Notes under the pieces: generated by a model
Database searches by the model: none
Seen by the model: the letters and a program-made list of their open reading frames with translations, nothing else
Told to the model about the DNA's origin: nothing
In this document: positions 23,404 through 31,819 of the stretch, in pieces
Position numbering within the stretch: position 1 is the first letter of the stretch
How the letters are laid out: each line of letters begins with the position of its first letter
Made by a program: the position numbers and the translations under genes
Assembly (NCBI GenBank): GCA_947453415.1
Contig: CANGGG010000030.1
Location: forward strand, 1-35,202
Length of the DNA stretch: 35,202 nt
Direction: 5' to 3'
Origin: Bacteroidota bacterium
GTDB lineage: Bacteria > Bacteroidota > Bacteroidia > UKL13-3

Positions 23404-24558
23404 TTATAATGCTAAAGCAATGTCTAAATAAACATAAATATCTTCTGGTAATTCATCCCCTTTTTTGGTGGCACGTTTATGACCTGTTCTTACCACAATT
23501 AAATGGCTATCTGGCACCGCAAAAATGTATTGTCCGCGAATACCTCTGCAATAAAATATATCATGGCCTTTGTGTTTCATCATCCACCATTGATAACCAT
23601 ATTTGTCATTTGGTTTGCCTTCTGTATCTTTTAAATTAGCAATTTGAATGGATTCATTCACGTATGAAGAATCCAAAAGTTGTTCTCCATTCCAATTGCC
23701 TTTATCTCTGTAAAGCTTCGCAAAACGAGCAAAATCGCGGGCAGTGGCATACCAGCAGCAACTTACTTTTTCCATTCCAGCATTATCCAAACTCCAAAAA
23801 GCAGGTTGTTCCGCACCCATTTTTTGCCATAAATTTTCAGTAGCAAAATCAGAAATACTTTTATTTCCCAATACTTTTTTCAAAATAATTCCAAGTAATT
23901 GCGAATCGCCACCTTTGTATTTCCAAGTAATTCCAGGCGCTTCTTTCACTTCTGATTTTAGTGTTAAAGCATTAACGTCATCGCCATAATAGGCTTCACT
24001 TGGCCAAGCCCACGGACTTGAATAAGTTTCGTCAAAATCAACGCCACTGCTCATGGTCAGCAAATGTTTGATGGTAATTTTTGATTTCTCACCTTCTTTA
24101 TAACTTTCAATATAATTGCCTACAGGTTCGTCTACATTTTTTATCAAACCTTGTTTGATGGCAATGCCAATTAAAGCAGCGGTAAAACTTTTGGCCATAC
24201 TGAAAGAATTGGTTACACTTTTATCATTGTATTGTTCCCAATAATTTTCATAAATAATCGAATCGTTTTTGATAACCAAATAGGAGGTAGTTTTAAAATC
24301 TTCCATTTTTCTCATCAAAGAGTCATCAATTTTTGCTTTGTTATAATTAACAGAAACTAACCAAGGTTGTGGTTTTGTAGCCGTCATTTCTCTGAATGGA
24401 AATGAATTTAATTCATCAATATCTGGACTTAATTTACCACTAAAAATAGTCATGGCAAAAACGCGGTTTAAAAATGTTTTGCCAGTAATTAATATGGCAG
24501 CTTCGCCAATAACTAGTAAACTAATGATAACTATAAAAAACCATTTGATGAATTTCAT
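23404..24558 (-). CDS. Serine hydrolase, class C beta-lactamase/NylB-like
   Basis: The 384-residue protein has an N-terminal membrane helix (residues 5-25) without a clear cleavage site, so it is probably anchored with the enzyme in the periplasm. The SxxK motif is SMAK (Ser120, Lys123). A KYKGGDSQLLG block replaces the YxN-type motif and matches what I know of 6-aminohexanoate-dimer hydrolase (NylB)/EstB-like enzymes. GVDFDETYSSP and a late GIRGQYIFAVP block also fit. The substrate is unknown and could be an ester or amide. It is 91 bases from the ABC transporter gene upstream and three from the gamma-carbonic-anhydrase gene downstream. Confidence 0.88.
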   Translation of the reverse strand: MKFIKWFFIVIISLLVIGEAAILITGKTFLNRVFAMTIFSGKLSPDIDELNSFPFREMTATKPQPWLVSVNYNKAKIDDSLMRKMEDFKTTSYLVIKNDSIIYENYWEQYNDKSVTNSFSMAKSFTAALIGIAIKQGLIKNVDEPVGNYIESYKEGEKSKITIKHLLTMSSGVDFDETYSSPWAWPSEAYYGDDVNALTLKSEVKEAPGITWKYKGGDSQLLGIILKKVLGNKSISDFATENLWQKMGAEQPAFWSLDNAGMEKVSCCWYATARDFARFAKLYRDKGNWNGEQLLDSSYVNESIQIANLKDTEGKPNDKYGYQWWMMKHKGHDIFYCRGIRGQYIFAVPDSHLIVVRTGHKRATKKGDELPEDIYVYLDIALAL

Positions 24559-24649
24559 ATTTTAGGATTGATTAATTGATTAAGATTCCAAATATAAAAT
24601 TATTTGGTAAATAAGGTTTGTTTGAAAATTAATAATTGCTCTGTTTTTT

Positions 24650-26401
24650 TTACTTCTTAAACTGCGTTTCGTAAAGTGCGGTATAAAAGCCATCTTTTAT
24701 TTGCAATAAACTTTCGTGGGTGCCACGTTCTTTTATTTCGCCTTTGTCTAACACTAAAATTTCGTTGGCTTTTTGAATGGTTGAAAGTCGGTGTGCAATC
24801 ACAATGCTGGTGCGGCCTTCCATCATTTTTGCAATGGCATATTGAATAATATCTTCTGTTTCTTGGTCAATGCTTGAGGTAGCTTCATCGAGAACCAAAA
24901 CAGTTGGGTTTACCACCATGGCTCTCACAAACGAAATCAATTGCCTTTGGCCCATGCTTAAAGTTAAGCCACGTTCTTGTACCGATTGGTGATAACCATT
25001 TGGCAAACGACTAATGAACTCATGTGCGCCTAAAAGTTTTGAAGTAGATACCACTTGTTCCATGGTAATTTCTTTGTTGAACAAAGTAATATTATCATAA
25101 ATGGAGCCACTGAATAAAAATACATCTTGTAAAACTACTGCAATATGGCTTCTTAAACTATCGGTTTGGTATTGCTTTAGCTCAATTCCATCAATTAAAA
25201 TTTCGCCTTTTTGATAATCGTAAAAGCGGCTTAATAAATTGATGATGGATGATTTTCCCGCACCAGTTGCACCCACCAAAGCCATGTTTTTTCCTTTGTT
25301 TAAGGTAAAAGAAATATTTTTTAGCACATAATCTTCATCAATATATGCAAAACTGATGTTCTTAAATGCTATTTGATTTTGGAGTGATTCAAGTGGTAAA
25401 TCACCGCTGGTTTCCACATATGATTCATCGTCAATTAAAGCAAAAATACGTTTGCTAGCTACCATGCCCATTTGCAAAGTATTGAACTTATCGGCTATTT
25501 GTCTAATGGGTCTAAAAAACATGGTGATGTACATAATAAATGCTACAATTACACCTGCTGAAGCTGAGCCAACAATGGTTTCTTTAGCACCATACCAAAC
25601 CACTAAACCAATGGCAATACTCGAAATAATTTCTACAATTGGAAAGAAAACTGAATAATAAAAAACACCTTTAATATTTGCATCTCTGTGTGCTTTATTT
25701 ATGGTGTTAAACTTTTCAAATTCTTCCTCTTGCTTGTTAAAAATTTGAACTATTTGCATGCCAATAATATGTTCTTGCACAAAAGTATTTAATTCAGAAA
25801 CTTTGTTTCTTACTTCCTCAAACGAAACCCTTACACGTTCTTTGAACCAATAAGCAGCCATGAGTAAAAAAGGAAAAACAGCCAAACTAACTAAGGTTAA
25901 TTTCCAGCTTTCGTAAAACATAAAACCTAGGATGAAAATTATTTGCAATAAATCGCCCATGATGCTAATAAAACCTTCACTAAAAACTTCGGTTATGGTT
26001 TCAATATCGCTGATACAGCGGGTTACCAGCGTTCCAACAGGAGTATTGTCAAAAAATTTTAAACGTAATTTACTTAAATGAGAAAAAACTTTTGCGCGTA
26101 AATCTTTAATAATTAATTGCCCAAGCAATGCACCCAAATAACTTGAAAGCAACTGAAAAACTGTTGAAATAATTAACAGTCCAAAAATAATTGCTGAGTA
26201 AATATAAATGTTTCTGAAATCTTTTGTTGTCAAAAAATTATCAATAACATGTTGAATTAAGTATGGCCTTATAGTAGATAAAAGCGCAAATAAAATGGTG
26301 AATAAAAAAGTAAACCAAAACAGTTTTGCATAAGGATTTGATAGCTTAAATAATCGTTTTAAAACATTGTTATCAAACGAACTTGGCTTGCTTTTTTGCA
26401 T
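24650..26401 (-). CDS. ABC exporter, fused permease/ATPase (MsbA-like)
   Basis: The 583-residue half-transporter has an N-terminal six-helix domain (about 28-310) and a nucleotide-binding domain (about 340-583). The latter has Walker A GATGAGKSS (377-385), a Q-loop (VLQDVF), signature LSMGQRQ (481-487), Walker B VLVLDEATSS (501-510) and the H-loop (AHRLST). The layout is that of MsbA/multidrug exporters acting as homodimers in the inner membrane. The substrate cannot be named, and lipid or drug are both possible. It starts 14 bases after gpsA ends, so def, gpsA and this gene form one transcription unit. Confidence 0.93.
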   Translation of the reverse strand: MQKSKPSSFDNNVLKRLFKLSNPYAKLFWFTFLFTILFALLSTIRPYLIQHVIDNFLTTKDFRNIYIYSAIIFGLLIISTVFQLLSSYLGALLGQLIIKDLRAKVFSHLSKLRLKFFDNTPVGTLVTRCISDIETITEVFSEGFISIMGDLLQIIFILGFMFYESWKLTLVSLAVFPFLLMAAYWFKERVRVSFEEVRNKVSELNTFVQEHIIGMQIVQIFNKQEEEFEKFNTINKAHRDANIKGVFYYSVFFPIVEIISSIAIGLVVWYGAKETIVGSASAGVIVAFIMYITMFFRPIRQIADKFNTLQMGMVASKRIFALIDDESYVETSGDLPLESLQNQIAFKNISFAYIDEDYVLKNISFTLNKGKNMALVGATGAGKSSIINLLSRFYDYQKGEILIDGIELKQYQTDSLRSHIAVVLQDVFLFSGSIYDNITLFNKEITMEQVVSTSKLLGAHEFISRLPNGYHQSVQERGLTLSMGQRQLISFVRAMVVNPTVLVLDEATSSIDQETEDIIQYAIAKMMEGRTSIVIAHRLSTIQKANEILVLDKGEIKERGTHESLLQIKDGFYTALYETQFKK

Positions 26402-26415
26402 TTATATTTTAGAGA

Positions 26416-27441
26416 TTATACCAATTTTTCACTCAGCTTTTCTATTTCAAATTTAGCTGGTAAGTTTTTATAAATAATATTATACATGGCATCCATAATT
26501 GGCATTTTGATGTTCATGGTTTGATTCAATTCAAAAACAGTTTTGGTAGCATAATAACCTTCAGCTATCATTTTCATTTCTAACTGTGCCGATTTAACGG
26601 AATAACCTTTACCAATCATGGTTCCAAAGGTACGGTTACGACTATGTTGAGAGTAGCCAGTTACCAATAAATCGCCTAAGTATGCAGAGTGATTTATTTT
26701 TCTATCAGCATCGGTAATGGTGCGTAAAAAACGCTTCATTTCTCTAATGGCATTACTCATTAACACCGCTTGAAAATTATCGCCATATCCTAATCCGTTA
26801 CACATTCCGGCTGCTACAGCATAAATATTTTTTAGCACAGCACCGTATTCAGTTCCACGCACATCTTTTGAAATAACTGTTCTAATATTTTTATTGGCAA
26901 GCATACCCGCAAAATGCCTTGCAATGGTTTGGTTGGAACTTGCAATGGTTAAGTAAGATAATTTTTCAGAAGCCACCTCTTCGGCATGACAAGGTCCAGA
27001 AATTACCACTATTTGATCTTCTGGAATTTGATAATCATTCATAAAAAAATCACCTACAATTTGTTTGCTATGAGGCACCAATCCTTTCACTGCAGATACA
27101 ATGGTTTTACCTTTTAAATCGTCTGCTGTAATTCCTTCTAAACTATTTAATAAAAATGCAGATGGAATGGCAATCACTAAAATATCGCTTGTGCTAATAA
27201 TTTGTTTCAAATCACTACCCACCTCTATTGATTGCGGGTGAATTTCAACGGTGCTTAAATAATCAGGATTGTGGTGTTTTTCTCTAATATATGTTGCTTT
27301 TTCTTCCGAACGAACCCACCACTTTAAACTATTCATGGTTGGTTCAGGTAATTCACGGTGTTCAATCAACATTTTTACAATAGCTGTTGCCCAACTTCCG
27401 CCTCCAATTACTGCAATATTTTTAGGTAAATTTTGTTCCAT
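26416..27441 (-). CDS. gpsA: NAD(P)H-dependent glycerol-3-phosphate dehydrogenase
   Basis: The 341-residue cytoplasmic enzyme reduces dihydroxyacetone phosphate to sn-glycerol-3-phosphate for phospholipid synthesis. Visible are the nucleotide-binding loop VIGGGSWATA (11-20), IPSAFL, VSAVKGL, VISGPCHAEEVA and the catalytic-lysine block YGAVLKNIYAVAAGM. The glycine loop has GGGSWA where many homologues have GAGSWG; this is common enough in Bacteroidota. It begins eight bases after def ends and is followed by the ABC exporter gene. Confidence 0.96.
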   Translation of the reverse strand: MEQNLPKNIAVIGGGSWATAIVKMLIEHRELPEPTMNSLKWWVRSEEKATYIREKHHNPDYLSTVEIHPQSIEVGSDLKQIISTSDILVIAIPSAFLLNSLEGITADDLKGKTIVSAVKGLVPHSKQIVGDFFMNDYQIPEDQIVVISGPCHAEEVASEKLSYLTIASSNQTIARHFAGMLANKNIRTVISKDVRGTEYGAVLKNIYAVAAGMCNGLGYGDNFQAVLMSNAIREMKRFLRTITDADRKINHSAYLGDLLVTGYSQHSRNRTFGTMIGKGYSVKSAQLEMKMIAEGYYATKTVFELNQTMNIKMPIMDAMYNIIYKNLPAKFEIEKLSEKLV

Positions 27442-27449
27442 TCGTATTT

Positions 27450-28004
27450 TTATTTTACTTTAGGTATGCGCATTTTATACTTCGTATTTGCGCCACCTTT
27501 ACTGATGTTTATTAATTTATTTTTCAACAAACGTTTTTTGAGTGGACTCAAATAATCAACAAATAATTTTCCTTTAATATGGTCATATTCATGTTGAATA
27601 ACGCGAGCTGCTAATCCATCATATTCTTCGGTATGCCAAACAAAGTTTTCATCTTGATATTTTATTTCAATATTACTCCATCTAAATACATCTTCTCTAA
27701 TGTGCGGAATACTTAAACAACCTTCTTCAAAAGCCCATTCTTCGCCCCATTCTTCTATCATTTCAGCGTTCAAAAATGCCTTTTTTATTTTAGGACAATC
27801 TTCTTCATCAAATGCGCTGGTATCAATTATAAATAAATTGATGGCTTTGCCAACTTGTGGCGCTGCCAATCCAACTCCTTGAGCCTGATACATGCTTTCC
27901 CACATATTGGATATTAATTCATTTAAGCCTTCGTATTCGGCCGTAATGGTTTGTCCTACTTTTCTTAAAACGGTATCTCCGTATGCTACTATTGGTAATA
28001 TCAT
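27450..28004 (-). CDS. def: Peptide deformylase
   Basis: The 184-residue metalloenzyme removes the formyl group from nascent proteins. All three motifs are intact: GVGLAAPQVG (43-52), EEGCLSIP (93-100, metal ligand Cys96) and QHEYDH (137-142, ligands His138 and His142, catalytic Glu139). It ends with a Lys-rich tail. It heads the unit with gpsA and the ABC exporter, and is separated from ruvX upstream by a 261-base repeat-rich gap. Confidence 0.97.
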   Translation of the reverse strand: MILPIVAYGDTVLRKVGQTITAEYEGLNELISNMWESMYQAQGVGLAAPQVGKAINLFIIDTSAFDEEDCPKIKKAFLNAEMIEEWGEEWAFEEGCLSIPHIREDVFRWSNIEIKYQDENFVWHTEEYDGLAARVIQHEYDHIKGKLFVDYLSPLKKRLLKNKLINISKGGANTKYKMRIPKVK

Positions 28005-28265
28005 TCTTTTTTAAATTCGTAATATAAAATTCGAAATTCGAAAATTTTTCTGAATTTTGAATTTGGTAAATATTTTATTTTCTTTTCTCCGTTGGCTAAA
28101 GCCAACGGCTATTCTTTAGGCTTATTTTATTGTTCTTGATTGGTGAATACACAAACCTCGAACTAGTTAAAAATATTAAATTCGAAATTCGAAGTATAAA
28201 TTCGAAATTTAGAATTTGATTAGTACTGTATTTTTTTCGAATTTCGAATTTATTTTTTCGAATTT
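28005..28265. repeat. Intergenic cluster of eight TTCGAA palindromes
   Basis: TTCGAA occurs at 28030, 28037, 28181, 28188, 28201, 28236, 28243 and 28257, mostly as AAATTCGAAATTCGAA-like pairs seven bases apart. Copies on the two sides can pair with each other. There is no spacer regularity, so it is not a CRISPR. No gene is seen in the gap. It may be a dispersed intergenic repeat of this genome. Confidence 0.75.
28089..28108. repeat. Perfect 8-bp hairpin CCGTTGGC-TAAA-GCCAACGG
   Basis: The GC-rich stem stands out from the AT-rich gap between ruvX and def. I recall the same word as a dispersed intergenic palindrome in Bacteroidota. It has no T-run, so it is a poor terminator. Confidence 0.6.
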
Positions 28266-28676
28266 CTATATCATAGTCATATAAGTTTGCAGTATAATAA
28301 CCGCACTTACTTGATCCACATTTTCTTTTTTTTCTCTGTCTTTTTTCTTCAATCCCATTTCGGTTAAAGTTCGCCTTGCCATTACTGAAGTATAGCGTTC
28401 ATCGGCTCGTTCAATTCTCATACTTGGAAAATTTTTGACGAGCAAAGATATAAATTTTTCAATATGTGGCGTAGCATCCGTATCATCGCCATTATGACGG
28501 GTGGGTTTTCCTACCACAAAACAACTTACTTCTTCCTTTGCGGTGTAATCTTTTAAATACTGAATTACATCTTTGCTATGAACCGTAGTTAGGGTATTGG
28601 CAATAATTTGCAATGGGTCGGTAACAGCCAAACCAACTCTTTTTGTTCCGTAATCTATTGCTAATATTCTTGCCAT
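28266..28676 (-). CDS. ruvX: Putative Holliday junction resolvase RuvX/YqgF
   Basis: The 136-residue RNase H-like protein starts with ILAIDYGTKRVGLAVTDP (catalytic Asp8). It has VVGKPTRHNG, the Glu-bearing DERYTSVMA and a C-terminal VDQVSAVIIL with the last acidic residue. Family members are linked to 16S rRNA 5'-end processing and to junction resolution. It is cytoplasmic and of usual length. ruvX next to def is a familiar Bacteroidota order; here repeats fill the gap. Confidence 0.95.
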   Translation of the reverse strand: MARILAIDYGTKRVGLAVTDPLQIIANTLTTVHSKDVIQYLKDYTAKEEVSCFVVGKPTRHNGDDTDATPHIEKFISLLVKNFPSMRIERADERYTSVMARRTLTEMGLKKKDREKKENVDQVSAVIILQTYMTMI

Positions 28677-28692
28677 TTTTTTATTGTTTTAT

Positions 28693-28770
28693 TCGTCATT
28701 GCGATCACGCCTCAGCGTGAGGGCAATCTCAAAACATGAAATGAGATTGCTTCGTGCCTCGCAATGACGA
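28693..28770. mobile_element. 78-bp MITE/REP-like palindromic element
   Basis: The 12-base ends TCGTCATTGCGA (28693-28704) and TCGCAATGACGA (28759-28770) are perfect inverted repeats. Inside, GCAATCTCA pairs with TGAGATTGC, and CACGC-CTCA-GCGTG forms a small hairpin. The word family (CGTCATTGCGAGG ... CCTCGCAATGACG) is a dispersed intergenic element known to me from many bacteria. It lies between purH and ruvX and encodes nothing. Confidence 0.75.
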
Positions 28771-28843
28771 TTTATCTTAGATTTTTTTAATTTTTTAGCA
28801 TCTTATTTCGCTCATCAACTTAATCAACTCTATTAACTAATTT

Positions 28844-30361
28844 CTAGTGTTTAAAATGTCTCACTCCTGTAAAATACATCACCATTTTTTGTTGGTCACA
28901 ATATTGCACTGAGGCATCGTCTTTAATTGAACCTCCAGGTTGAATCACTGTTTTTATTCCTTCGTTAAATGCTATTTCTACACAATCAGGAAAAGGGAAA
29001 AACGCATCACTGCTCATTACCGAATCAGTTAAATCAAATTCAAATGCTTTGGCTTTACCAATGGCTTGTTTCAATGCATCTACACGAGAAGTTTGTCCGC
29101 AGCCTATTCCTAATAATTGCTTATTTTTTGCCAAAACAATGGTGTTAGATTTGGCATGTTTTACTATTTTATCAGCAAATAATAAATCATCAATGGTACT
29201 TTGATTGGCATTATTTTCAGTAACCAATTGCAAGTTTTCTTGCGTTAAAATCACATCGTTTTTATCTTGTTCCAAATGTCCGTTTAGCACGGTACGCATG
29301 GTTTTGCCTTTTGGCAATAAACCATTTTTTGCTAATATAATTCTGTTCTTTTTACCTTTTAAAATTTGCAAAGCAGCTTCATCGTAACTTGGAGCGATTA
29401 ATACTTCCAAAAATATTTTGTCCATGGCAGTAGCAGTTTCTACATCTATGTTTCTGTTGGCAACAATTACTCCACCAAAAGCCGAAACTGGATCGCCAGC
29501 TAAAGCATCGGCCCAAGCTTGCGCAATGGTATTTCTGCTTGCTAATCCACAAGGATTATTATGTTTGATAACAGCCACAGTTGGTTCTTCAAAATCTTCA
29601 ATTAAATGGGTGGCAGCGTCTAAATCTAGCAAATTATTATATGATAATTCTTTGCCATGTAATTGTGTAAACATACCATTAATATCGCCATAAAAAACTC
29701 CTTTTTGATGAGGGTTTTCACCATAACGCAATGTTTGCGCAGGCATGGTACTTAAAGCAGCAAACTGAGTTTGGTTAAAATAATTTTGAATAATGGTATC
29801 GTAAGCGGCAGTAGTTGCAAATGCTTTGGCTGCATACATTCTACGTTGTTCAATGCTGGTTGTTCCGTTTTGTGCCAATAATGTTTCAGCTAAAACGGCA
29901 TAATCATTTTTATTACAAATAATGCAAGCATCGTTGTGGTTTTTAGCTCCAGCTCTAATTAAGGAAACACCGCCAATGTCAATCTTTTCAATAATCTTAC
30001 TTTCTTCATTGGTGCTTGCTAAAGTCTCCTCAAACGGATATAAATCAACCACTACTAAATCAAAATAAGGCATGTTAAATTCTGACATTTCTTTTTGATC
30101 TTGCTCATTGGCTCTGCGAGCTAATATTCCTCCAAATACTTTTGGATGCAATGTTTTTACTCGTCCACCCAAAATACTTGGATATTCCGTTAAATCTTCC
30201 ACTCGGTTAACTTTAATTCCTAATTGTTCAATATAATCTTGTGTACCGCCAGTACTGTATATATTGATTCCTAATTGGTTCAATGCTTTTGCCAAAACGT
30301 CTAACCCATCTTTGTAAAAAACTGAAATTAAAGCATTTTGCATGCTACGAGCTTGATTCAT
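28844..30361 (-). CDS. purH: Bifunctional AICAR transformylase/IMP cyclohydrolase
   Basis: The 505-residue cytoplasmic enzyme catalyses the last two steps of IMP synthesis. The N-terminal MGS-like cyclohydrolase domain (about 8-150) has NALISVFYKDG, STGGTQDYIE, GGRVKTLHPKVFGGIL and DLVVVDLYPFE. The C-terminal transformylase has LRYGENPHQ, the KHNNPCG motif, DPVSAFGGV and SSDAFFPFPD, and ends YFTGVRHFKH. Length and ends match the family. The start is ATG 30361 (Met7 is an alternative). A TACTTTCG -7-like box lies 30 bases upstream on the same strand. Confidence 0.97.
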   Translation of the reverse strand: MNQARSMQNALISVFYKDGLDVLAKALNQLGINIYSTGGTQDYIEQLGIKVNRVEDLTEYPSILGGRVKTLHPKVFGGILARRANEQDQKEMSEFNMPYFDLVVVDLYPFEETLASTNEESKIIEKIDIGGVSLIRAGAKNHNDACIICNKNDYAVLAETLLAQNGTTSIEQRRMYAAKAFATTAAYDTIIQNYFNQTQFAALSTMPAQTLRYGENPHQKGVFYGDINGMFTQLHGKELSYNNLLDLDAATHLIEDFEEPTVAVIKHNNPCGLASRNTIAQAWADALAGDPVSAFGGVIVANRNIDVETATAMDKIFLEVLIAPSYDEAALQILKGKKNRIILAKNGLLPKGKTMRTVLNGHLEQDKNDVILTQENLQLVTENNANQSTIDDLLFADKIVKHAKSNTIVLAKNKQLLGIGCGQTSRVDALKQAIGKAKAFEFDLTDSVMSSDAFFPFPDCVEIAFNEGIKTVIQPGGSIKDDASVQYCDQQKMVMYFTGVRHFKH

Positions 30362-30390
30362 ATAAAATATTTCTTTTTAAAAACGAGCCG

Positions 30391-30398
30391 CGAAAGTA
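30391..30398 (-). promoter_or_regulatory. Candidate purH -7 box
   Basis: On the minus strand 30398-30391 is TACTTTCG followed by CGGC, the same octamer as in the glucanase operon promoter. No -33 element is clear. Confidence 0.35.
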
Positions 30399-30490
30399 AT
30401 ATTATCTGTTTACTTAAAATAGGTTTTTTTAAGTAAATATTTAAATAGACTATTTATTAAAAATATTATATTGCATTAAAATATAGTAAT

Positions 30491-30727
30491 ATGACAACGG
30501 TAGAATTGAAAACAAATTTTCATCAATTAATAGATAAAATAAGCAATGAAGCAATGCTTGTAAAATTTTATGAAATAATGTCAACTGCTAATGTTTCAAA
30601 CGAAGGTTCATTATGGAAAAACCTAAGTAATGAAGAACAGCAAGAGCTTATTGAAATAGAAAAGGATGTCCATAATATTGAAAATTTGATAGACCATTCC
30701 GCCATGATGTTTAAGTATACAAAATGA
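30491..30727 (+). CDS. Antitoxin-like protein without a partner toxin
   Basis: The 78-residue protein is acidic and mainly helical: VELKTNFHQLIDKI, then LVKFYEIMS, then SLWKNLSNEEQQELIEIEK and a C-terminal NLIDHSAMM. This pattern is one I know from Bacteroidota antitoxins paired with RelE/ParE toxins; their C-terminus ends in 'LIPHEEVMKKY'-like sequence. Here the next gene is a lipoprotein, not a RelE, so it appears orphaned. The last codons overlap the lipoprotein start (ATGA at 30724-30727), which suggests coupled translation. The function is an inference from resemblance only. Confidence 0.7.
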   Translation: MTTVELKTNFHQLIDKISNEAMLVKFYEIMSTANVSNEGSLWKNLSNEEQQELIEIEKDVHNIENLIDHSAMMFKYTK

Positions 30728-31083
30728 AAACTATACTTAAACTAACCCTCATTATTTCATTTATTTTTACTTGCTTTTCAGCATGTAAATTAGATAAGGA
30801 AATAACAAAACCAGGTATACACACTATTTATTCCAATTTTAAAAACGGGATAATTTTAGAATGTAAATTAAATGGTCAAACAGTTTATGAAGCCAGCGAA
30901 AATGCCTATGACGTTTCTACTTTTATTTTTGATTTACAAGGAAAAAAGATTGGAGAATGCAATTGGGCTTTTGGAAAAGTTGATACCATTTGTAGCCAAG
31001 TTCAAAATTGTGAAATTGTTTATTGTTGCAAAAATCACATCAGTGGACAACCATTTACTGATAAATATGGTTTGAGTAAATAG
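30724..31083 (+). CDS. Small cysteine-rich lipoprotein
   Basis: The 119-residue protein has a signal peptide and lipobox FSAC (Cys21), followed by KLDKE. The mature part (about 98 residues) contains five further cysteines, including a C-terminal NCEIVYCC cluster, and a DVSTFIFDLQGKKIGECNW segment. I do not recognise a family. Its start overlaps the stop of the antitoxin-like gene, so the two are expressed together. The 3' end is convergent with mazF. Confidence 0.7.
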   Translation: MKTILKLTLIISFIFTCFSACKLDKEITKPGIHTIYSNFKNGIILECKLNGQTVYEASENAYDVSTFIFDLQGKKIGECNWAFGKVDTICSQVQNCEIVYCCKNHISGQPFTDKYGLSK

Positions 31084-31131
31084 TGGTTTGAATATAATAT
31101 TATTGGAGTTTAAAACTTTAAATTTTATTTA

Positions 31132-31455
31132 TCAATCAACAAAAGTCTCTTTTATTACTGATTTTATTTTTGAGATTTCTAAAGGCAATAAATGGTCAAA
31201 TGCTTTAGTTATTCTTTGTTTGTCTACGGTCCTAATTTGGTCAATAACCACCCAACTTTTGGTATTATTGTGAAATATTTCAACTCGAGTTGGATAGCTT
31301 TTAGAATTGCTAGTAAGCGGTGCAATCACAATGGTTTGTAAAAATTTATTCATTTCATTTGGTGATATTACAACACAAGGTCGGCTTTTTTTAATTTCAC
31401 TTCCAACCGTTGGATCTAAGTTTACCAAAACAATTTGATACTGATTTATTTCCAT
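31132..31455 (-). CDS. mazF: MazF/PemK-type endoribonuclease toxin
   Basis: The 107-residue protein begins with the family's QYQIVLVNLDPTVGSEIKKS block, then RPCVVISPNEMN, VIAPLTS and SWVVIDQIRTVDKQRI. Arg25 and the Thr/Ser in PLTS correspond to the catalytic residues of known MazF enzymes, which cut mRNA at short motifs. It is complete. Its ATG overlaps the end of the antitoxin gene by 10 bases, the usual arrangement. Confidence 0.93.
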   Translation of the reverse strand: MEINQYQIVLVNLDPTVGSEIKKSRPCVVISPNEMNKFLQTIVIAPLTSNSKSYPTRVEIFHNNTKSWVVIDQIRTVDKQRITKAFDHLLPLEISKIKSVIKETFVD

Positions 31456-31691
31456 TCCTCAAAGCTCTCATCTTCAAAAACATCGTTTATAAGTAATTGG
31501 TCATCGCCATTTTCGTTCATTTTTTTAAACGACTTTTCCCATCCTTTTCGTGGTGTATTTTTAGGTTTTAAAATGATAAATCCTTTTTCTAATATAAGCT
31601 CAACTGTATCGGTAATATTGTATTTTTCTAAAATGGTTTTGGTAAGTCTAATTCCTTTAGAGTTACCAATTGGGATTACTGCAATTTCCAT
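31446..31691 (-). CDS. mazE: MazE-type AbrB-fold antitoxin
   Basis: The 81-residue protein has the swapped-hairpin DNA-binding motif IPIGNSKGIRLTKTIL and VELILEKGFIILKPK (residues 1-45). The rest is an acidic tail (ENGDDQLLINDVFEDESFEEW) that would bind and block MazF. It is upstream of mazF. A palindrome and a promoter-like pair lie directly before it, fitting autorepression by the MazEF complex. Confidence 0.92.
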   Translation of the reverse strand: MEIAVIPIGNSKGIRLTKTILEKYNITDTVELILEKGFIILKPKNTPRKGWEKSFKKMNENGDDQLLINDVFEDESFEEWK

Positions 31692-31707
31692 TATTGTATT
31701 ATTTAAA

Positions 31708-31717
31708 TGTAGCTACA
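31708..31717. promoter_or_regulatory. Candidate MazE operator TGTAGCTACA
   Basis: This perfect 10-base palindrome lies 17 bases before the mazE ATG. It overlaps the downstream edge of the putative -7 box. A wider pair AATGTA...TACATT (31706-31729) surrounds it. Confidence 0.5.
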
Positions 31718-31745
31718 AAGTAATTACATTTATTTGTTAAAAACA
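31716..31745 (-). promoter_or_regulatory. Candidate mazEF promoter
   Basis: On the minus strand TTG (31745-31743) and TTACTTTG (31723-31716) are 19 bases apart. TTACTTTG is one mismatch from TAnnTTTG. Confidence 0.4.
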
Positions 31746-31786
31746 ATTTTTTTATTTATGTGAACTTTTTATTTTGCAAAATTGCA

Positions 31787-31814
31787 TCCCGATGCATCGG
31801 TAGCCAATTACCGA
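31787..31814. repeat. Overlapping palindromes between mazE and the MFS gene
   Basis: CCGATGCATCGG (31788-31799) is a perfect palindrome. It overlaps ATCGGTA-GCCAAT-TACCGAT (31795-31814), a 7-bp hairpin, so the two folds exclude each other. The hairpin lies just past the MFS stop codon and might end its transcript, though no T-run follows. Confidence 0.55.
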
Positions 31815-31819
31815 TCTAT

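Noticed and set aside
31435-31740. Plus-strand frame over mazE
   Set aside because: It is antisense to the well-supported mazE and shows no family features.
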